From: Vibrio hepatarius | GTDB lineage: Bacteria; Pseudomonadota; Gammaproteobacteria; Enterobacterales; Vibrionaceae | DNA length: 64,000 nucleotides | NCBI RefSeq assembly: GCF_011806575.1 | Contig: NZ_JAATOO010000008.1 | Coordinates: forward strand, 148,378 to 212,377 | Reading direction: 5' to 3' | In this document: positions 37,533 to 46,680 of the stretch, one piece after another | Numbering within the stretch: position 1 is the first letter of the stretch | How the letters are laid out: each line of letters starts with the position of its first letter | Notes under the pieces: model-generated | The model's input: only the letters and a program-made list of their open reading frames with translations | The model's database searches: none | What the model was told of the DNA's origin: nothing | Made by a program: the position numbers and the translations under genes

Positions 37533-38090
37533 TTAGTAAATTTGTTTTAGGTATAGCATTTCATGTAATACGCGAGCAATTTCTTCGACTCCTATTTGGT
37601 TTCCGTACAGACTAGCTTGTTTTATTTTCTCATAAACAACTAGCATCCGTTTGTAGCCGTCTATCGATGGAGCATACGAGTTAAAGCTTCTACCTTTAAA
37701 TTCTTGAAAAAGTTCGAGTTCCTCCACGATACACTGTGTGATCTCCATATATTCCGTTTCGTTGTTGCCATCAAATCCCTCAAATTTGGGGTTGCTTCGC
37801 AGTGGTTTAATCGCCCGTGTGAGTCTCGTTTTTTCCTCTTCATTGAGCAACAAACAATGACGCTCGATGAATTGCCACATTTCTAAAATTTCAAATACGT
37901 CGTTTACTTTTTCAGGCAATTCCCGGCTTTTTGAAAAAATACTGGGGTACCTAAAAGAAATGCTCCAACAGTGATTGTTGTAAATAGCGGTTTTGATAAA
38001 ACTAGGGTCGATATCGCCTTTTACCTCCAAATTCTCGTATAAGTCAGCCAACATTAACGCATTCAATTTTTCACCTTCCGTTAGTACCAT
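37533..38090 (-). CDS. YfbU-family protein
   Basis: The 185-residue protein resembles YfbU. It starts with a lead like EGEKLNALMLADLYENLEVK, has the central VFEILEMWQFIERHCLLLNE block, then FEGFDGNNETEYMEITQCIV and the end SIDGYKRMLVVYEKI. YfbU of E. coli has been linked to cell killing when overproduced, but its function is not established. AGGAGGAAGG is directly upstream of the ATG, so translation should be strong. It stands alone. Confidence 0.75.
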   Translation of the reverse strand: MVLTEGEKLNALMLADLYENLEVKGDIDPSFIKTAIYNNHCWSISFRYPSIFSKSRELPEKVNDVFEILEMWQFIERHCLLLNEEEKTRLTRAIKPLRSNPKFEGFDGNNETEYMEITQCIVEELELFQEFKGRSFNSYAPSIDGYKRMLVVYEKIKQASLYGNQIGVEEIARVLHEMLYLKQIY

Positions 38091-38444
38091 GCCTTCCTCC
38101 TACTCAAGTGAGTTGGCATTCTTGCACATAGTAAAATGACGTGATTGAAGTGGTATCACTAATTTTAAAACTAAGAATTACTTAATTTGCTTTCTGTGCA
38201 GTAGATAAAAAATCCAGAAAAAACAAAAATGAAAGTAGGAACTTTGGAAATATGACAAACTTGTAATGTTTAATGTTTATCATTGAGGGAAGATTCGTTA
38301 GCGAACTTAATCACGCATTTAAGCTGACACGTTAATTGAAGTATCAAGGTTAAGTGTAAGTAGAGAAGAACCGATAATTTATCTTGGTCACAGGATGTGG
38401 AGCTAACTTTGATTTTAGGAAGTGTGGAGATACCAACACGGTGG
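38091..38444. other. Intergenic region, 354 bp
   Basis: AT-rich sequence between two leftward genes. It should hold the YfbU-gene promoter at its left end. No hairpin, operator or reading frame could be supported. Confidence 0.35.
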
Positions 38445-38798
38445 TTAATCTTCCCAGAATATCTCTTTGGGGTCTTTATCGATTTCGCGCATGATTGCGG
38501 TCAAATCGTTACTGCTGGCTAAAAACGGGTAGGGTAGCCAATCATCATTGCTATCAGCGTCAGCCATAAAGAGTTCCCAGCGGTTGGTGTCTGCGTTCCA
38601 TTCCACCTTCGCGACGCGGTTTAAAAATTCTCGATGAGTGGAATCGAGTAGGAAGTGTTCTTTAATAAATACCACGCCGAGGGGAGTCACTTCATAGCTC
38701 GCTTTACCGAGTTCGGCAGGCACGCTTTGATTACGCTGCTGACAGATGAGTTGAGCGCGGCTTTCGACTTGTCTTTGTAGCAAACTCACAACACTCAT
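38445..38798 (-). CDS. DUF3024-like protein of unknown function
   Basis: ATG 38798 (GGGAG 6 bases upstream) gives 117 residues; the frame can be extended by 20 residues without a ribosome site. The pattern VAKVEWNADTNRWELFMADA followed by W-L-P-Y-P resembles DUF3024 proteins. It is soluble and acidic at the C-terminus (DKDPKEIFWED). The role is unknown. It is divergent from the pstS-like gene. Confidence 0.65.
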   Translation of the reverse strand: MSVVSLLQRQVESRAQLICQQRNQSVPAELGKASYEVTPLGVVFIKEHFLLDSTHREFLNRVAKVEWNADTNRWELFMADADSNDDWLPYPFLASSNDLTAIMREIDKDPKEIFWED

Positions 38799-38955
38799 AT
38801 CGGCTCCCAGTATAGATACTCTAAGCATAGTATTTAATGGATATTTCGCTGTCTGCATAGCCTTTCACAAAATTGTAATCTAACCGCAATATGATTAGAC
38901 AAGTCTTAGGGTCCGTCGCCCCTAGTGTTATACCCAAACAAGTATGGAGAAAATT

Positions 38956-39774
38956 ATGGTCCGTGTTGCGGTAGCTGCGCTGCTCTCTTGGTCATTTGTG
39001 GCTCAACCTGCACTTGCTGCAGAAGTGAATGTTTCCGGCTCTACCTCAGTAGCACGAGTCATGGATGTTTTGGCCGAAACTTATAACGCTACTCATCCAG
39101 ACAGCTACGTCGCCGTACAGGGCGTGGGTTCTACCGCCGGCATTACACTGGTGAAGAAAGGTGTTGCTGATATCGGCATGAGTTCTCGCTACCTGACAGA
39201 AAGCGAAAAGGATGAAAGTTTAGATACCACTCTTATCGCGTACGATGGTCTTGCTGTGGTGGTAAACAAGTCTAACCCGGTCGAAAACATTAGCCGCGAG
39301 CAATTGTTTGATATCTACAAAGGTAAGATCACCAACTGGAAACAGGTCGGTGGCAATGATCAATCTATTGCTGTCGTTACCCGCGAAGCGTCGTCAGGTT
39401 CTCGCTACAGTTTTGAAAGCTTGATGGGATTAACGAAAGTCATTAATGATCGTCTGGTATCAGATATTAGCCAAGACAACCTAGTGGTAAACAGCAATAG
39501 CATGGTGAAAACCATTGTAAACCACAACAAACAAGCGATCGGCTTTATCTCAATGGGTTCGATTGACCAGTCGGTTAAACCTATCTTGTTTGAAGGTATT
39601 AAGCCAACGAGCAAAACCATCTCAAGTGGCAAATATCAGCTTGCGCGCCCGTTTCTTGTGGTTTATCTGCCGGAGCGTGCTGATGATGACACCAAATCTT
39701 TTATTCAGTATTTGAGCAGCAAAGATGCGGAAAAACTGATTGAAGAATACGGTTATACGCCAATCGAGAGATAA
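38956..39774 (+). CDS. PstS-family phosphate-binding periplasmic protein
   Basis: ATG 38956 with GGAG 7 bases ahead gives 272 residues and a signal peptide (MVRVAVAALLSWSFVAQPAL, cleavage after AA). The mature protein begins EVNVSGSTSVARVMDVLAET, the phosphate-binding loop typical of PstS, with a second loop in TREASSGSRYSFESLMG. It would bind phosphate in the periplasm. No pstCAB genes follow, so it is an orphan binding protein that may work with a transporter elsewhere or act in sensing. A terminator closes it. Confidence 0.88.
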   Translation: MVRVAVAALLSWSFVAQPALAAEVNVSGSTSVARVMDVLAETYNATHPDSYVAVQGVGSTAGITLVKKGVADIGMSSRYLTESEKDESLDTTLIAYDGLAVVVNKSNPVENISREQLFDIYKGKITNWKQVGGNDQSIAVVTREASSGSRYSFESLMGLTKVINDRLVSDISQDNLVVNSNSMVKTIVNHNKQAIGFISMGSIDQSVKPILFEGIKPTSKTISSGKYQLARPFLVVYLPERADDDTKSFIQYLSSKDAEKLIEEYGYTPIER

Positions 39775-39800
39775 AAATGTAATCTAGAGAAGTGCTTATA

Positions 39801-39826
39801 AAGGACGCAGGGAGCGTCCTTTTTGA
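39801..39826 (+). terminator. Terminator of the pstS-like gene
   Basis: AAGGACGC and GCGTCCTT pair around AGGGA and run into TTTTT. Confidence 0.88.
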
Positions 39827-39874
39827 TTGGTAATAAATTTTAGTATTGCTGGCCACGTTGGTATTAGGTTGATG

Positions 39875-40498
39875 TTAAGAGAGCCGTTTTACCGTCTCAC
39901 GAACTAATCGTCCAATTTCTTCCCAATCTTGCTTTGTTATTAACGTCGGCGACACCATCCAAGTTCCACCGCAGCACACGACTTTATCTATATTTAAGTA
40001 ATTCGACACATTGTTTTCATTGATGCCACCAGTGGGCATTAAACTAAGGTCATTATATGGCGCGAGTAGTGATTTCACCATTTTAACTCCCCCGGAGGCT
40101 TCTGCAGGGAAGAACTTCATCAGTGTAAGACCTAACTCTAAACCTTGCTCAATTTGGCTAGGGTTGTTGATACCAGGAATGATAGGAATACCAACTTTTT
40201 GGCAGTATTGGACGGTGTTAGGGTTTAGGCCTGGCGCGACTACAAATTCTGCACCAGCAGCTTTAGCTAGGTCAACTTGTTCTTTGTTGAGTACCGTTCC
40301 CGCTCCAATGCACATATCAGGATAGGCTTCTCGCATAGCACTGATGGCTTGCGCTGCGGCATCAGTACGAAACGTAATTTCAGCTACAGGTAAACCATTC
40401 TCAACTAAAGCTCTAGCTAATGGGACTGCATTATTAGCGTCATCGATTTGTACAACAGGAATAATTTTAAACGTTTGTAGTTTAGATATGAGAGACAT
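39875..40498 (-). CDS. eda: 2-dehydro-3-deoxyphosphogluconate (KDPG) aldolase
   Basis: The 207-residue class I aldolase has the family lead FKIIPVVQIDDANNAVPLAR, the catalytic Glu region (VAEITFRTDAA) and the Schiff-base lysine in LTLMKFFPAEASGG. It splits KDPG into pyruvate and glyceraldehyde 3-phosphate. It is the last gene of rpiR-deacylase-ridA-kdgK-eda and lies 9 bp after kdgK. In this context it completes breakdown of a 2-keto-3-deoxy acid made by the genes upstream. A 4-hydroxy-2-oxoglutarate aldolase side activity is common in this family. Confidence 0.93.
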   Translation of the reverse strand: MSLISKLQTFKIIPVVQIDDANNAVPLARALVENGLPVAEITFRTDAAAQAISAMREAYPDMCIGAGTVLNKEQVDLAKAAGAEFVVAPGLNPNTVQYCQKVGIPIIPGINNPSQIEQGLELGLTLMKFFPAEASGGVKMVKSLLAPYNDLSLMPTGGINENNVSNYLNIDKVVCCGGTWMVSPTLITKQDWEEIGRLVRETVKRLS

Positions 40499-40507
40499 GG
40501 CTTTTCC

Positions 40508-41434
40508 TTAAATTTCCAGTGGAGTGATCGCCGACTTTGGAGTGATTGCTCCTGGATATTGAATAACGGTAGCGGCGGTTTGATGTGCGAGGTTAAGTCT
40601 CTGTTGTGCTGACTGCCCAGTTAGGTAGCCCGATAAGTAACCTGCGGCAAAAGCGTCTCCTGCAGAACAGGTGTCAACGACTTTCTCAACTTTTATAGGA
40701 GCAACATTAGTTAAGGTTTGTTGCGATTGTAGATTTTCTACCAAGGTACAAGGGTGACCGCCTCGTTTGATCACAACCTGTTGGCAACCGAAGTCAGTAC
40801 ATCGCTGAATAATCTCTTGATCCCCCCACACTGCATAATCATCTTCCTCAGTGATCAGTGCGATATCGGTATACTTGAGAACTTTTTCATACCATAACTT
40901 AGCCTCATCTGCAGACCAAAGTGCCTCTCGATAGTTGTTGTCGAATACAATTATCGTATTATTGGTTTTCATTTTCGCTATGGTTGCTAGTAGTTTATCT
41001 CTGGCGGTATGACTGAGAATCGCCAAACTGATGCCGCTGAGATAGAACATATCTATAGTTTGTTGCTCCACTGCTTGTTCTAGTGGCGAATGTTGTTCAA
41101 AGTAGTACTTAGCGGCACTATCGCTACGCCAATAATGGAAAGAACGTTCGCCATTGGCATCAGTTTCCACTATATATAGTCCAGGCTGTTTCCCATCGAT
41201 GGTGGCGACTAAATCACATCTGATCCCTTCCGCTTGCCATGCATCAATTAGTGATGAACTGTGCATATCATTACCCAATCCAGTGGCATAACGAATAGTA
41301 AAAGGATGGTTTTGTAATATCCGAGTTAGGTAGAGCGCGGTATTTAGCGTATCTCCTCCAAAGCGCTTACTAAGTGGCGACCCACTTAGCTCAACCATAC
41401 ATTCACCGAATACGATGATGTTTTTTTCGTACAT
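40508..41434 (-). CDS. kdgK: 2-dehydro-3-deoxygluconate kinase (PfkB family)
   Basis: ATG 41434 follows AGGAG by 8 bases and gives 308 residues. It starts IIVFGECMVELSGSPLSKRF, the KdgK-type lead, and ends with the PfkB catalytic motif VDTCSAGDAFAAGYLSGYLT. It would phosphorylate 2-keto-3-deoxygluconate to KDPG, the substrate of the next enzyme. The pairing of kdgK and eda after a deacylase and a RidA protein points to an amino-aldonic acid source rather than pectin or alginate, for which lyase genes would be expected. Confidence 0.9.
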   Translation of the reverse strand: MYEKNIIVFGECMVELSGSPLSKRFGGDTLNTALYLTRILQNHPFTIRYATGLGNDMHSSSLIDAWQAEGIRCDLVATIDGKQPGLYIVETDANGERSFHYWRSDSAAKYYFEQHSPLEQAVEQQTIDMFYLSGISLAILSHTARDKLLATIAKMKTNNTIIVFDNNYREALWSADEAKLWYEKVLKYTDIALITEEDDYAVWGDQEIIQRCTDFGCQQVVIKRGGHPCTLVENLQSQQTLTNVAPIKVEKVVDTCSAGDAFAAGYLSGYLTGQSAQQRLNLAHQTAATVIQYPGAITPKSAITPLEI

Positions 41435-41471
41435 TGTGCTCACTCCTACTGCTATGAAGTTATTCACTGCT

Positions 41472-41873
41472 TCATGACAAATCAGTGCGGTCCGCTCGAT
41501 AGCAAGTCACGTCCACTTCAACCTTCACATCGACCACAAGGTCACAAACCATACAGATACGAGCAGGTGGATGTTCACCAAAAAACTCTTTGAATACTTT
41601 GTTGAACGACTGAAAATAGCGGGAGTCCGTCAGTACTACTTTTACGTGCACAACATCTTTCATTTCATATCCAGCTTCAGTCATGATGTCGATACAGTTT
41701 TGTATAGCGAGGCGAGACTGGTCAATGATGCCACCTTCAACGACTTCTCCATTTGTCATAGGGGTTTGACCCGATACGTACAAGAATCCCCCGGCCTGTG
41801 TTGCGCGAGCGAATGGTAAATGTTGGCCTCCGGTTCCAGTACCGCCTTCAATACCGTAGCGTTTAATCGTCAT
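41472..41873 (-). CDS. RidA-family enamine/imine deaminase
   Basis: ATG 41873 with GGAG 6 bases ahead gives 133 residues. Motifs are FARATQAGGFLYVSGQTPMT and PPARICMVCDLVVDVKVEVD, with the conserved Arg. RidA proteins hydrolyse reactive enamine/imine intermediates released by PLP-dependent dehydratases. The divergent PLP enzyme of this cluster would make such an intermediate, so this gene fits as its helper. It lies 37 bp upstream of kdgK. Confidence 0.88.
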   Translation of the reverse strand: MTIKRYGIEGGTGTGGQHLPFARATQAGGFLYVSGQTPMTNGEVVEGGIIDQSRLAIQNCIDIMTEAGYEMKDVVHVKVVLTDSRYFQSFNKVFKEFFGEHPPARICMVCDLVVDVKVEVDVTCYRADRTDLS

Positions 41874-41939
41874 GTTTATCTCCAATTGATTTACGTTAAA
41901 AATGTTCGGTTATGTACCGTGAATTAAAGTGACGTTCCG

Positions 41940-43379
41940 TTACTGCGAACTGCGTTTGATAAAGCGCCCACTGCGTTTGATGACCCCTAAATTTGGTTTA
42001 TAAGCGATACTTCCGTTAACAACTACGAGCTCTATCCCATGCGCTGCTGCGATGGGGGCTTTGAAGTCTGCGGTGTCTTTGATGCGTTGTTTATCGAACA
42101 GTACCAGGTCTGCGTAGTTCCCTGTCTTAATCTCACCGCGTTGATTTAAGTTAAATCTTTTTGCTGATAAGCCAGTCATTTTGTGAATTGCAGTATGAAG
42201 TGGAAAAATCTCACGCTCGCGACAGTAATAACCTAGGACGCGAGGAAATGCTCCCCATAAACGTGGATGAGGGTGGGGGTCGTTCGGGAGGCCATCGGAA
42301 CCAATCATGGTGAGCTTATACTTGAGAACGCGCTCTACATCGGTTTCGTCCATGCAGTGATAGACGGCGCCAGCAGGTTGCAGGGCTTTGGCTGCGTCTA
42401 TGAGCGACAGTTTGAGTTCGTTGGCAATTGTTTTAAGCATTTTCCCCGCGTATTCGGGTTTGGAATCTGACCATGTGATGAAAATGTCGATATCTTCAGT
42501 AACCTGATTGAGGTCTAAAGTAGAGGAGCTGGCAGAGTATGGGTAACAGTCGCAGGCGACTTCCTGTTGCTGGTGAGCGCCATCAAGTTTATCGAGCACT
42601 TCAACAGTTCGTCCCCAGTTCCCAGCACCGGCACACTTAAGATGCGAAATGACGACTGGAACCTGTGCTTTTTGACCGACTCGAAAAGCCTCATCCATCG
42701 CATCTAATATGCCTGCAAACTCAGTACGCATGTGGGTTGTATAAATCCCTTGATAGGAGGCGAGGATTTGTGCAAGCTGCTGAACTTCCGTTTCTGAGCT
42801 GGATTTTGCATTTGCGTAAGCTAAGCCACTACTTAACCCCAATGCTCCTTGCTGCATCGCGAGACGCAAGGTGTCTTGCATCTGAGTAATTTCCTCTGAA
42901 GTTGCATGACGATGTAGGTTGTCCATTACGTTATTCCGTAAGGTCGTATGACCAACCAAAGCTGCAACATTGACGGCAGGTTGAGCCTGGGTCACTGCGT
43001 CAACATAATCAGAAAATTCGGGATATTTAAAATCTTCTTGTTTTCCAAGCAAATTCATCGGATCTGGTGGTGGGGCACATAGGGTCGCTGGTGACGCGCT
43101 GATACCACAGTTTCCGACAATTGTCGTTGTTATGCCTTGACTAATTTTAGGGAGGCATTCTGGCATACGAATAACGTTGGTATCATCATGCGTATGTACA
43201 TCGATAAAACCGGGCGCAAGTATATGCTTTTGTGCATCGATAGTGTTTGGGGACGTTGCATTAGAGAGATCACCAATCGCAGCAATCTTATCCCGATAAA
43301 TTCCGACATCAGCAAAGTAGGCGGGAGAGTCGGTACCATCTATTACAGTGGCATTTCGAATCACAATATCAAACAGCAT
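41940..43379 (-). CDS. N-acyl-D-amino-acid deacylase (D-aminoacylase family)
   Basis: The 479-residue amidohydrolase has the metal motif His62-x-His64 in GFIDVHTHDDTN, a bridging-type Cys91 in VGNCGIS as in D-aminoacylase, a later His in ISHLKCAG, and the catalytic-Asp region MIGSDGLPNDPHPHPRLWGA. The family removes acyl groups from N-acyl-D-amino acids. N-acetyl-D-glucosaminate is chemically such a compound. It is co-directional with rpiR upstream (41 bp) and ridA downstream. The exact substrate is inferred from the pathway. Confidence 0.88.
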   Translation of the reverse strand: MLFDIVIRNATVIDGTDSPAYFADVGIYRDKIAAIGDLSNATSPNTIDAQKHILAPGFIDVHTHDDTNVIRMPECLPKISQGITTTIVGNCGISASPATLCAPPPDPMNLLGKQEDFKYPEFSDYVDAVTQAQPAVNVAALVGHTTLRNNVMDNLHRHATSEEITQMQDTLRLAMQQGALGLSSGLAYANAKSSSETEVQQLAQILASYQGIYTTHMRTEFAGILDAMDEAFRVGQKAQVPVVISHLKCAGAGNWGRTVEVLDKLDGAHQQQEVACDCYPYSASSSTLDLNQVTEDIDIFITWSDSKPEYAGKMLKTIANELKLSLIDAAKALQPAGAVYHCMDETDVERVLKYKLTMIGSDGLPNDPHPHPRLWGAFPRVLGYYCREREIFPLHTAIHKMTGLSAKRFNLNQRGEIKTGNYADLVLFDKQRIKDTADFKAPIAAAHGIELVVVNGSIAYKPNLGVIKRSGRFIKRSSQ

Positions 43380-43420
43380 AGTTAGCTATTCCCGGTTATG
43401 GGCCAAAGCCACAATGTGCT

Positions 43421-44284
43421 TTAGTCTCCTAGTGGTTGCCTATCAATGCCTCCTCGATGTGCGTCAAGAGCCAGTTTCAATCGACGTAAACGATCTCGAG
43501 AGCGACGTTTGTGACTAACAGCAAGCTCCATCGCAAGAACATCGACCATCGCCAACATGGCATATCGAGAGGCAGAGGGTTTATAAATAAAATCTGTTTC
43601 TTTTGTTGTTATGGGTAAAACTAAATCGCTTAACTCTGCTAGCGGTGAGTCAACAACGGTAATCGCGATCACTTTCACGCCATAATGTTTTGCCAGCTCC
43701 GCAGTTTCTACTATCGTTGGCGTGTAACCTGTGACCGACATAATCAGAATGACATCATTGGCGTCTGCCGTTGACGCGACCATTCGTACTTGCAGACCAT
43801 CACAATAGGAGGTGACCGCATAGCCCAATCGAAAAACTCGATTTTGAAATTCTTGCGCTATCATCGTTGACCCTCCGCCCATGCCGATTGCTATGATTTG
43901 GCGGGCGTTGTGCAGCCATTCAACTGCGGTGCGGATATCATCCTCATTGAGTAACTTTCGGTTTAAATCCATCGATTGTTTAATCGACTCATAAATTCCT
44001 TGAGCACCTGAGTTATCAACTGGTTCATAGATAAAGCGTTGGCCCACAGCCAAAGATTGCGCGAGCTTGATTTTTAGATCTCTAACGTTTTTACAACCCA
44101 CCGCTTTAGCGAAACGAGTAATTGTTGCTTCACTGACACCTGCACGTTCAGCCAGCTGCGTGATGCTAGCATTAGCACAGCTATCCAAATCATCCATTAC
44201 CAACTTTGCGACTTTTTTCTCTGCATCCCGTAGCGCATTAAAACGCTCAGAGATACAAGAAACGATATCAATATCGATACTCAT
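43421..44284 (-). CDS. RpiR/MurR-family regulator
   Basis: The 287-residue protein has an N-terminal RpiR helix-turn-helix (SITQLAERAGVSEATITRFA) and a SIS sugar-phosphate-binding domain from about residue 125 (IIAIGMGGGSTMIAQEFQNR, ILIMSVTGYTPTIVETAELA). RpiR proteins sense phosphorylated sugars or sugar acids, and KDPG would be a natural effector here. It heads the leftward operon, divergent from the PLP enzyme. Candidate operators lie in the 170-bp divergent gap and before the TRAP genes. Confidence 0.9.
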   Translation of the reverse strand: MSIDIDIVSCISERFNALRDAEKKVAKLVMDDLDSCANASITQLAERAGVSEATITRFAKAVGCKNVRDLKIKLAQSLAVGQRFIYEPVDNSGAQGIYESIKQSMDLNRKLLNEDDIRTAVEWLHNARQIIAIGMGGGSTMIAQEFQNRVFRLGYAVTSYCDGLQVRMVASTADANDVILIMSVTGYTPTIVETAELAKHYGVKVIAITVVDSPLAELSDLVLPITTKETDFIYKPSASRYAMLAMVDVLAMELAVSHKRRSRDRLRRLKLALDAHRGGIDRQPLGD

Positions 44285-44310
44285 AAGGCTTTCCCTTCTG
44301 CAGAATAAAT

Positions 44311-44384
44311 ACTAAAAAGTGTGTTGAAACTAAAAAGTGAGAAAGTGCACAGTTAACAATTTTTTGTTTGATACTTTCTAACAT
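44311..44384. promoter_or_regulatory. Candidate RpiR operators, divergent promoter region
   Basis: Two direct copies of ACTAAAAAGTG (44311 and 44329, 18 bp apart) lie near the rpiR start. TGATACTTTCTAACAT (44369-44384) lies on the deaminase side. The last one recurs with one mismatch on the opposite strand at 46003-46018, before the TRAP genes. Confidence 0.55.
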
Positions 44385-44454
44385 GATCTCTATGTTAACT
44401 GACATTAGGTCCAGTGACTACTGGCGATCAGCACCTTGTTAGGAGAAATTGAAT

Positions 44455-45720
44455 ATGTATCAAGAAAAACACCTTTCTCAACAGTTTTTATCTGCCAACC
44501 GAGGTACGCGATTGCCATTGGGTAGTAAAGGGGCACCTCTTTGTCGCTCATCACAAGGAGCATTTTCACTAAAAGATGAAGAGGTTAGTTTACCGTGTGC
44601 AGTTGTCAGGCGTTCGGCTATTGAGAGTAATATCGACTGGATGCAGACATTTGCAAAGCAGCATAATGTTGAACTTTGTCCGCATGGGAAAACCACGATG
44701 ACTCCTGAGCTTTTTGCCAAGCAATTAGAGGCTGGCGCATGGGGATTGACAGTAGCCACTCCAGCTCAAGCGGAAATCGCCGTGATGGCTGGTGCTCAGA
44801 GAATCATTATTGCCAATCAGGTGGTAGGTATCGTCAATATGCAGATGGTAATTAACCTGATTCAGCAACATGGCGTGAATATCTTCATTTGTGTCGATAG
44901 TGTGGCCAATGTGAAGGCTTGGCAAGCTCAAGCGAAAGAGTTTGGGGTGACGGTACCGCTATTCATTGAGCTAGGGGTAAAAGGTGGGCGATGTGGGTGT
45001 CGCACTGAGGAACAAGTAAAGCAACTTGCACAGTTAATAATGGCTAGTGACGCATTGGAACTGCATGGGATAGAAGTATATGAAGGAGTGATTAGTGGTG
45101 AGCATGCTGAGCAGAATATTCGCCAGTTCTTATGTTTTGCCGTTTCTATTCTACTTGAGCTGAAACAAATTTACGCTCTCGCCCAACCCATTATTTCAGG
45201 AGCAGGATCTGCTTGGTATGACGTGGTGGCAGAAGAATTTAGCCAACTGCAGAATATAACAGCGGTAATTCGCCCTGGCTGTTACGCAGTGCATGACACT
45301 GGAATTTATCAGATGGCACAAGATAAGGTACAAAAACGAGCACGTATTAATGGTGGAATCGCCTGTGATCTTGCTGGCGATCTCGTTTCCTCCCTTGAAA
45401 TTTGGGCCTATGTCATATCTGTTCCAGAGCCAAGCAAAGCTGTTGTTGGGCTTGGTAAGCGTGACGTTGCTTTTGATGCTGGCTTGCCTAAGATTGAGCG
45501 CGTGATTAGAGATGGTAAGGAGATCGCCATTAAGGGGCTCGTGGCTAGCAATGTGATGGATCAGCACTTATTTGTGGATATGCCTCAAGAGGTGCTACAG
45601 GTTGGAGATATTTTAGTCATGTCCACATCGCATCCTTGCTTAACTTTTGATAAATGGAGATTTGTTGGTGTCATCAATCAAGATGATGTGATTACCCACT
45701 GGATGGAGACTTACTTTTAA
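44455..45720 (+). CDS. PLP-dependent amino acid deaminase, D-threonine aldolase/D-serine dehydratase-like
   Basis: ATG 44455 follows AGGAG and gives 421 residues. The fold-type III alanine-racemase barrel has the PLP lysine Lys79 in LCPHGKTTMTPELFAKQLEA. The C-terminal domain has the zinc-type pair His393 and Cys395 in STSHPCLTFDKW, as in eukaryotic-type D-serine dehydratases. Such enzymes eliminate water from beta-hydroxy D-amino acids and release ammonia. D-glucosaminate has the right 2-amino-3-hydroxy structure and would give 2-keto-3-deoxygluconate, the substrate of the nearby KdgK. That assignment is inference; D-serine or D-threonine are alternatives. Confidence 0.82.
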   Translation: MYQEKHLSQQFLSANRGTRLPLGSKGAPLCRSSQGAFSLKDEEVSLPCAVVRRSAIESNIDWMQTFAKQHNVELCPHGKTTMTPELFAKQLEAGAWGLTVATPAQAEIAVMAGAQRIIIANQVVGIVNMQMVINLIQQHGVNIFICVDSVANVKAWQAQAKEFGVTVPLFIELGVKGGRCGCRTEEQVKQLAQLIMASDALELHGIEVYEGVISGEHAEQNIRQFLCFAVSILLELKQIYALAQPIISGAGSAWYDVVAEEFSQLQNITAVIRPGCYAVHDTGIYQMAQDKVQKRARINGGIACDLAGDLVSSLEIWAYVISVPEPSKAVVGLGKRDVAFDAGLPKIERVIRDGKEIAIKGLVASNVMDQHLFVDMPQEVLQVGDILVMSTSHPCLTFDKWRFVGVINQDDVITHWMETYF

Positions 45721-45758
45721 TATCAGACAGTTGCCCGTCAATATTTCATATTCAATAT

Positions 45759-45780
45759 AAGGCGCTTTTGCGCCTTTCTT
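45759..45780 (+). terminator. Terminator of the deaminase gene
   Basis: AAGGCGC/GCGCCTT stem with a TTTT loop followed by TTCTT. Confidence 0.8.
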
Positions 45781-46002
45781 TCCCTCGTATTCTTGAACAT
45801 GAAAGTGTGATTCATCTCAAATATCAACGCATATATTTGGAGATAGTTTTATCAAAATCTAAATGAAGTGATCTTATAAGTTCTTGAATATCAATAACAT
45901 TTCATCATGTTACTTTTAAACACTATACCTTGGCGTGCTATATATGCGTTATTTTATTTTTGATTTAAAAATCAATGCTTTGTGTTGATATTATACTGCC
46001 TA

Positions 46003-46018
46003 ATGTTTGAAAGTATCA
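46003..46018 (-). promoter_or_regulatory. Second copy of the TGATACTTTC motif
   Basis: On the minus strand the site reads TGATACTTTCAAACAT. It matches 15 of 16 bases of the 44369-44384 site and lies 129 bp before dctQ. This ties the transporter genes to the enzyme operon. Confidence 0.55.
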
Positions 46019-46146
46019 CGCATTGATTGTTTTGTGAGCATTGTCAATTTTAATAATTTGAGGAGTCGCTAAAGTGAGTTTATTGCAAAGCACATTCGTT
46101 TGAGGTTGTGGAGTGTTGCGGTAGTTTCAAGTAAGGGACCTGAGTA

Positions 46147-46680
46147 ATGGCGATAGCGACAAACATAATTACAAAGACTAAACATCGTTTAAATAAAGCC
46201 AATCAATTATGCGTTGCGGTGTTGACCACTCTTCTAATCTTAGATGTTTGGCTCGGCGTACTGGATAGATACATTCTAAAACTACAGTTGGTGTGGGTAG
46301 AAGAAATCGCTCGTTACATAATGATCTGGGCGATATTAATGGCTGTTCCTTGCTGTACGGCGGGACGCGAGCATATGGGATTAGAATTTGTCACCAAGCG
46401 GTTACCAATCAAAATCCAGTATGTTCTGAAGATTCTGATCGGTGCGTTAACTACTGTTTTCTTTGCCTACGTTGCTTATCTTGGTTATGCGTTCGCAGAG
46501 AAAGGAGTCAATCAACTCTCGACTGTTTTTGCAATGCCTATGTCTTATGCCTATGCCGCTATACCAGTGACCTTTTCTCTTTCTGCCCTGCAAGCATTCC
46601 TGGTGTGGCTCGAAGATATTTACCTGTTGAAATTAAGAATGGCTGAGGATACTTCAGTGACTCAAGGAGAGCCGCTATGA
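46147..46680 (+). CDS. dctQ: TRAP transporter small permease
   Basis: The 177-residue protein has four membrane segments and the DctQ pattern (VLDRYILKLQLVWVEEIARY, AGREHMGLEFVTKRLP). It forms the small membrane subunit with DctM. Its stop overlaps the dctM start by 4 bases. Substrate is probably the sugar acid handled by the adjacent enzymes. Confidence 0.9.
   Translation: MAIATNIITKTKHRLNKANQLCVAVLTTLLILDVWLGVLDRYILKLQLVWVEEIARYIMIWAILMAVPCCTAGREHMGLEFVTKRLPIKIQYVLKILIGALTTVFFAYVAYLGYAFAEKGVNQLSTVFAMPMSYAYAAIPVTFSLSALQAFLVWLEDIYLLKLRMAEDTSVTQGEPL

Larger units (their letters stand above)
45721..46146. other. Intergenic region before the TRAP genes
   Basis: The 426-bp gap holds the deaminase terminator at its left end and the RpiR-type motif at 46003-46018. 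In between is a weak CRP-like sequence, TGTGATTCATCTCAAA (45806-45821), with a degraded second half. The rest is AT-rich. It should contain the TRAP promoter. Confidence 0.5.

Noticed and set aside
45806..45821. CRP site before the TRAP genes
   Set aside because: Only the first half-site (TGTGA) is good; the second half is degraded, so it is mentioned only as weak.
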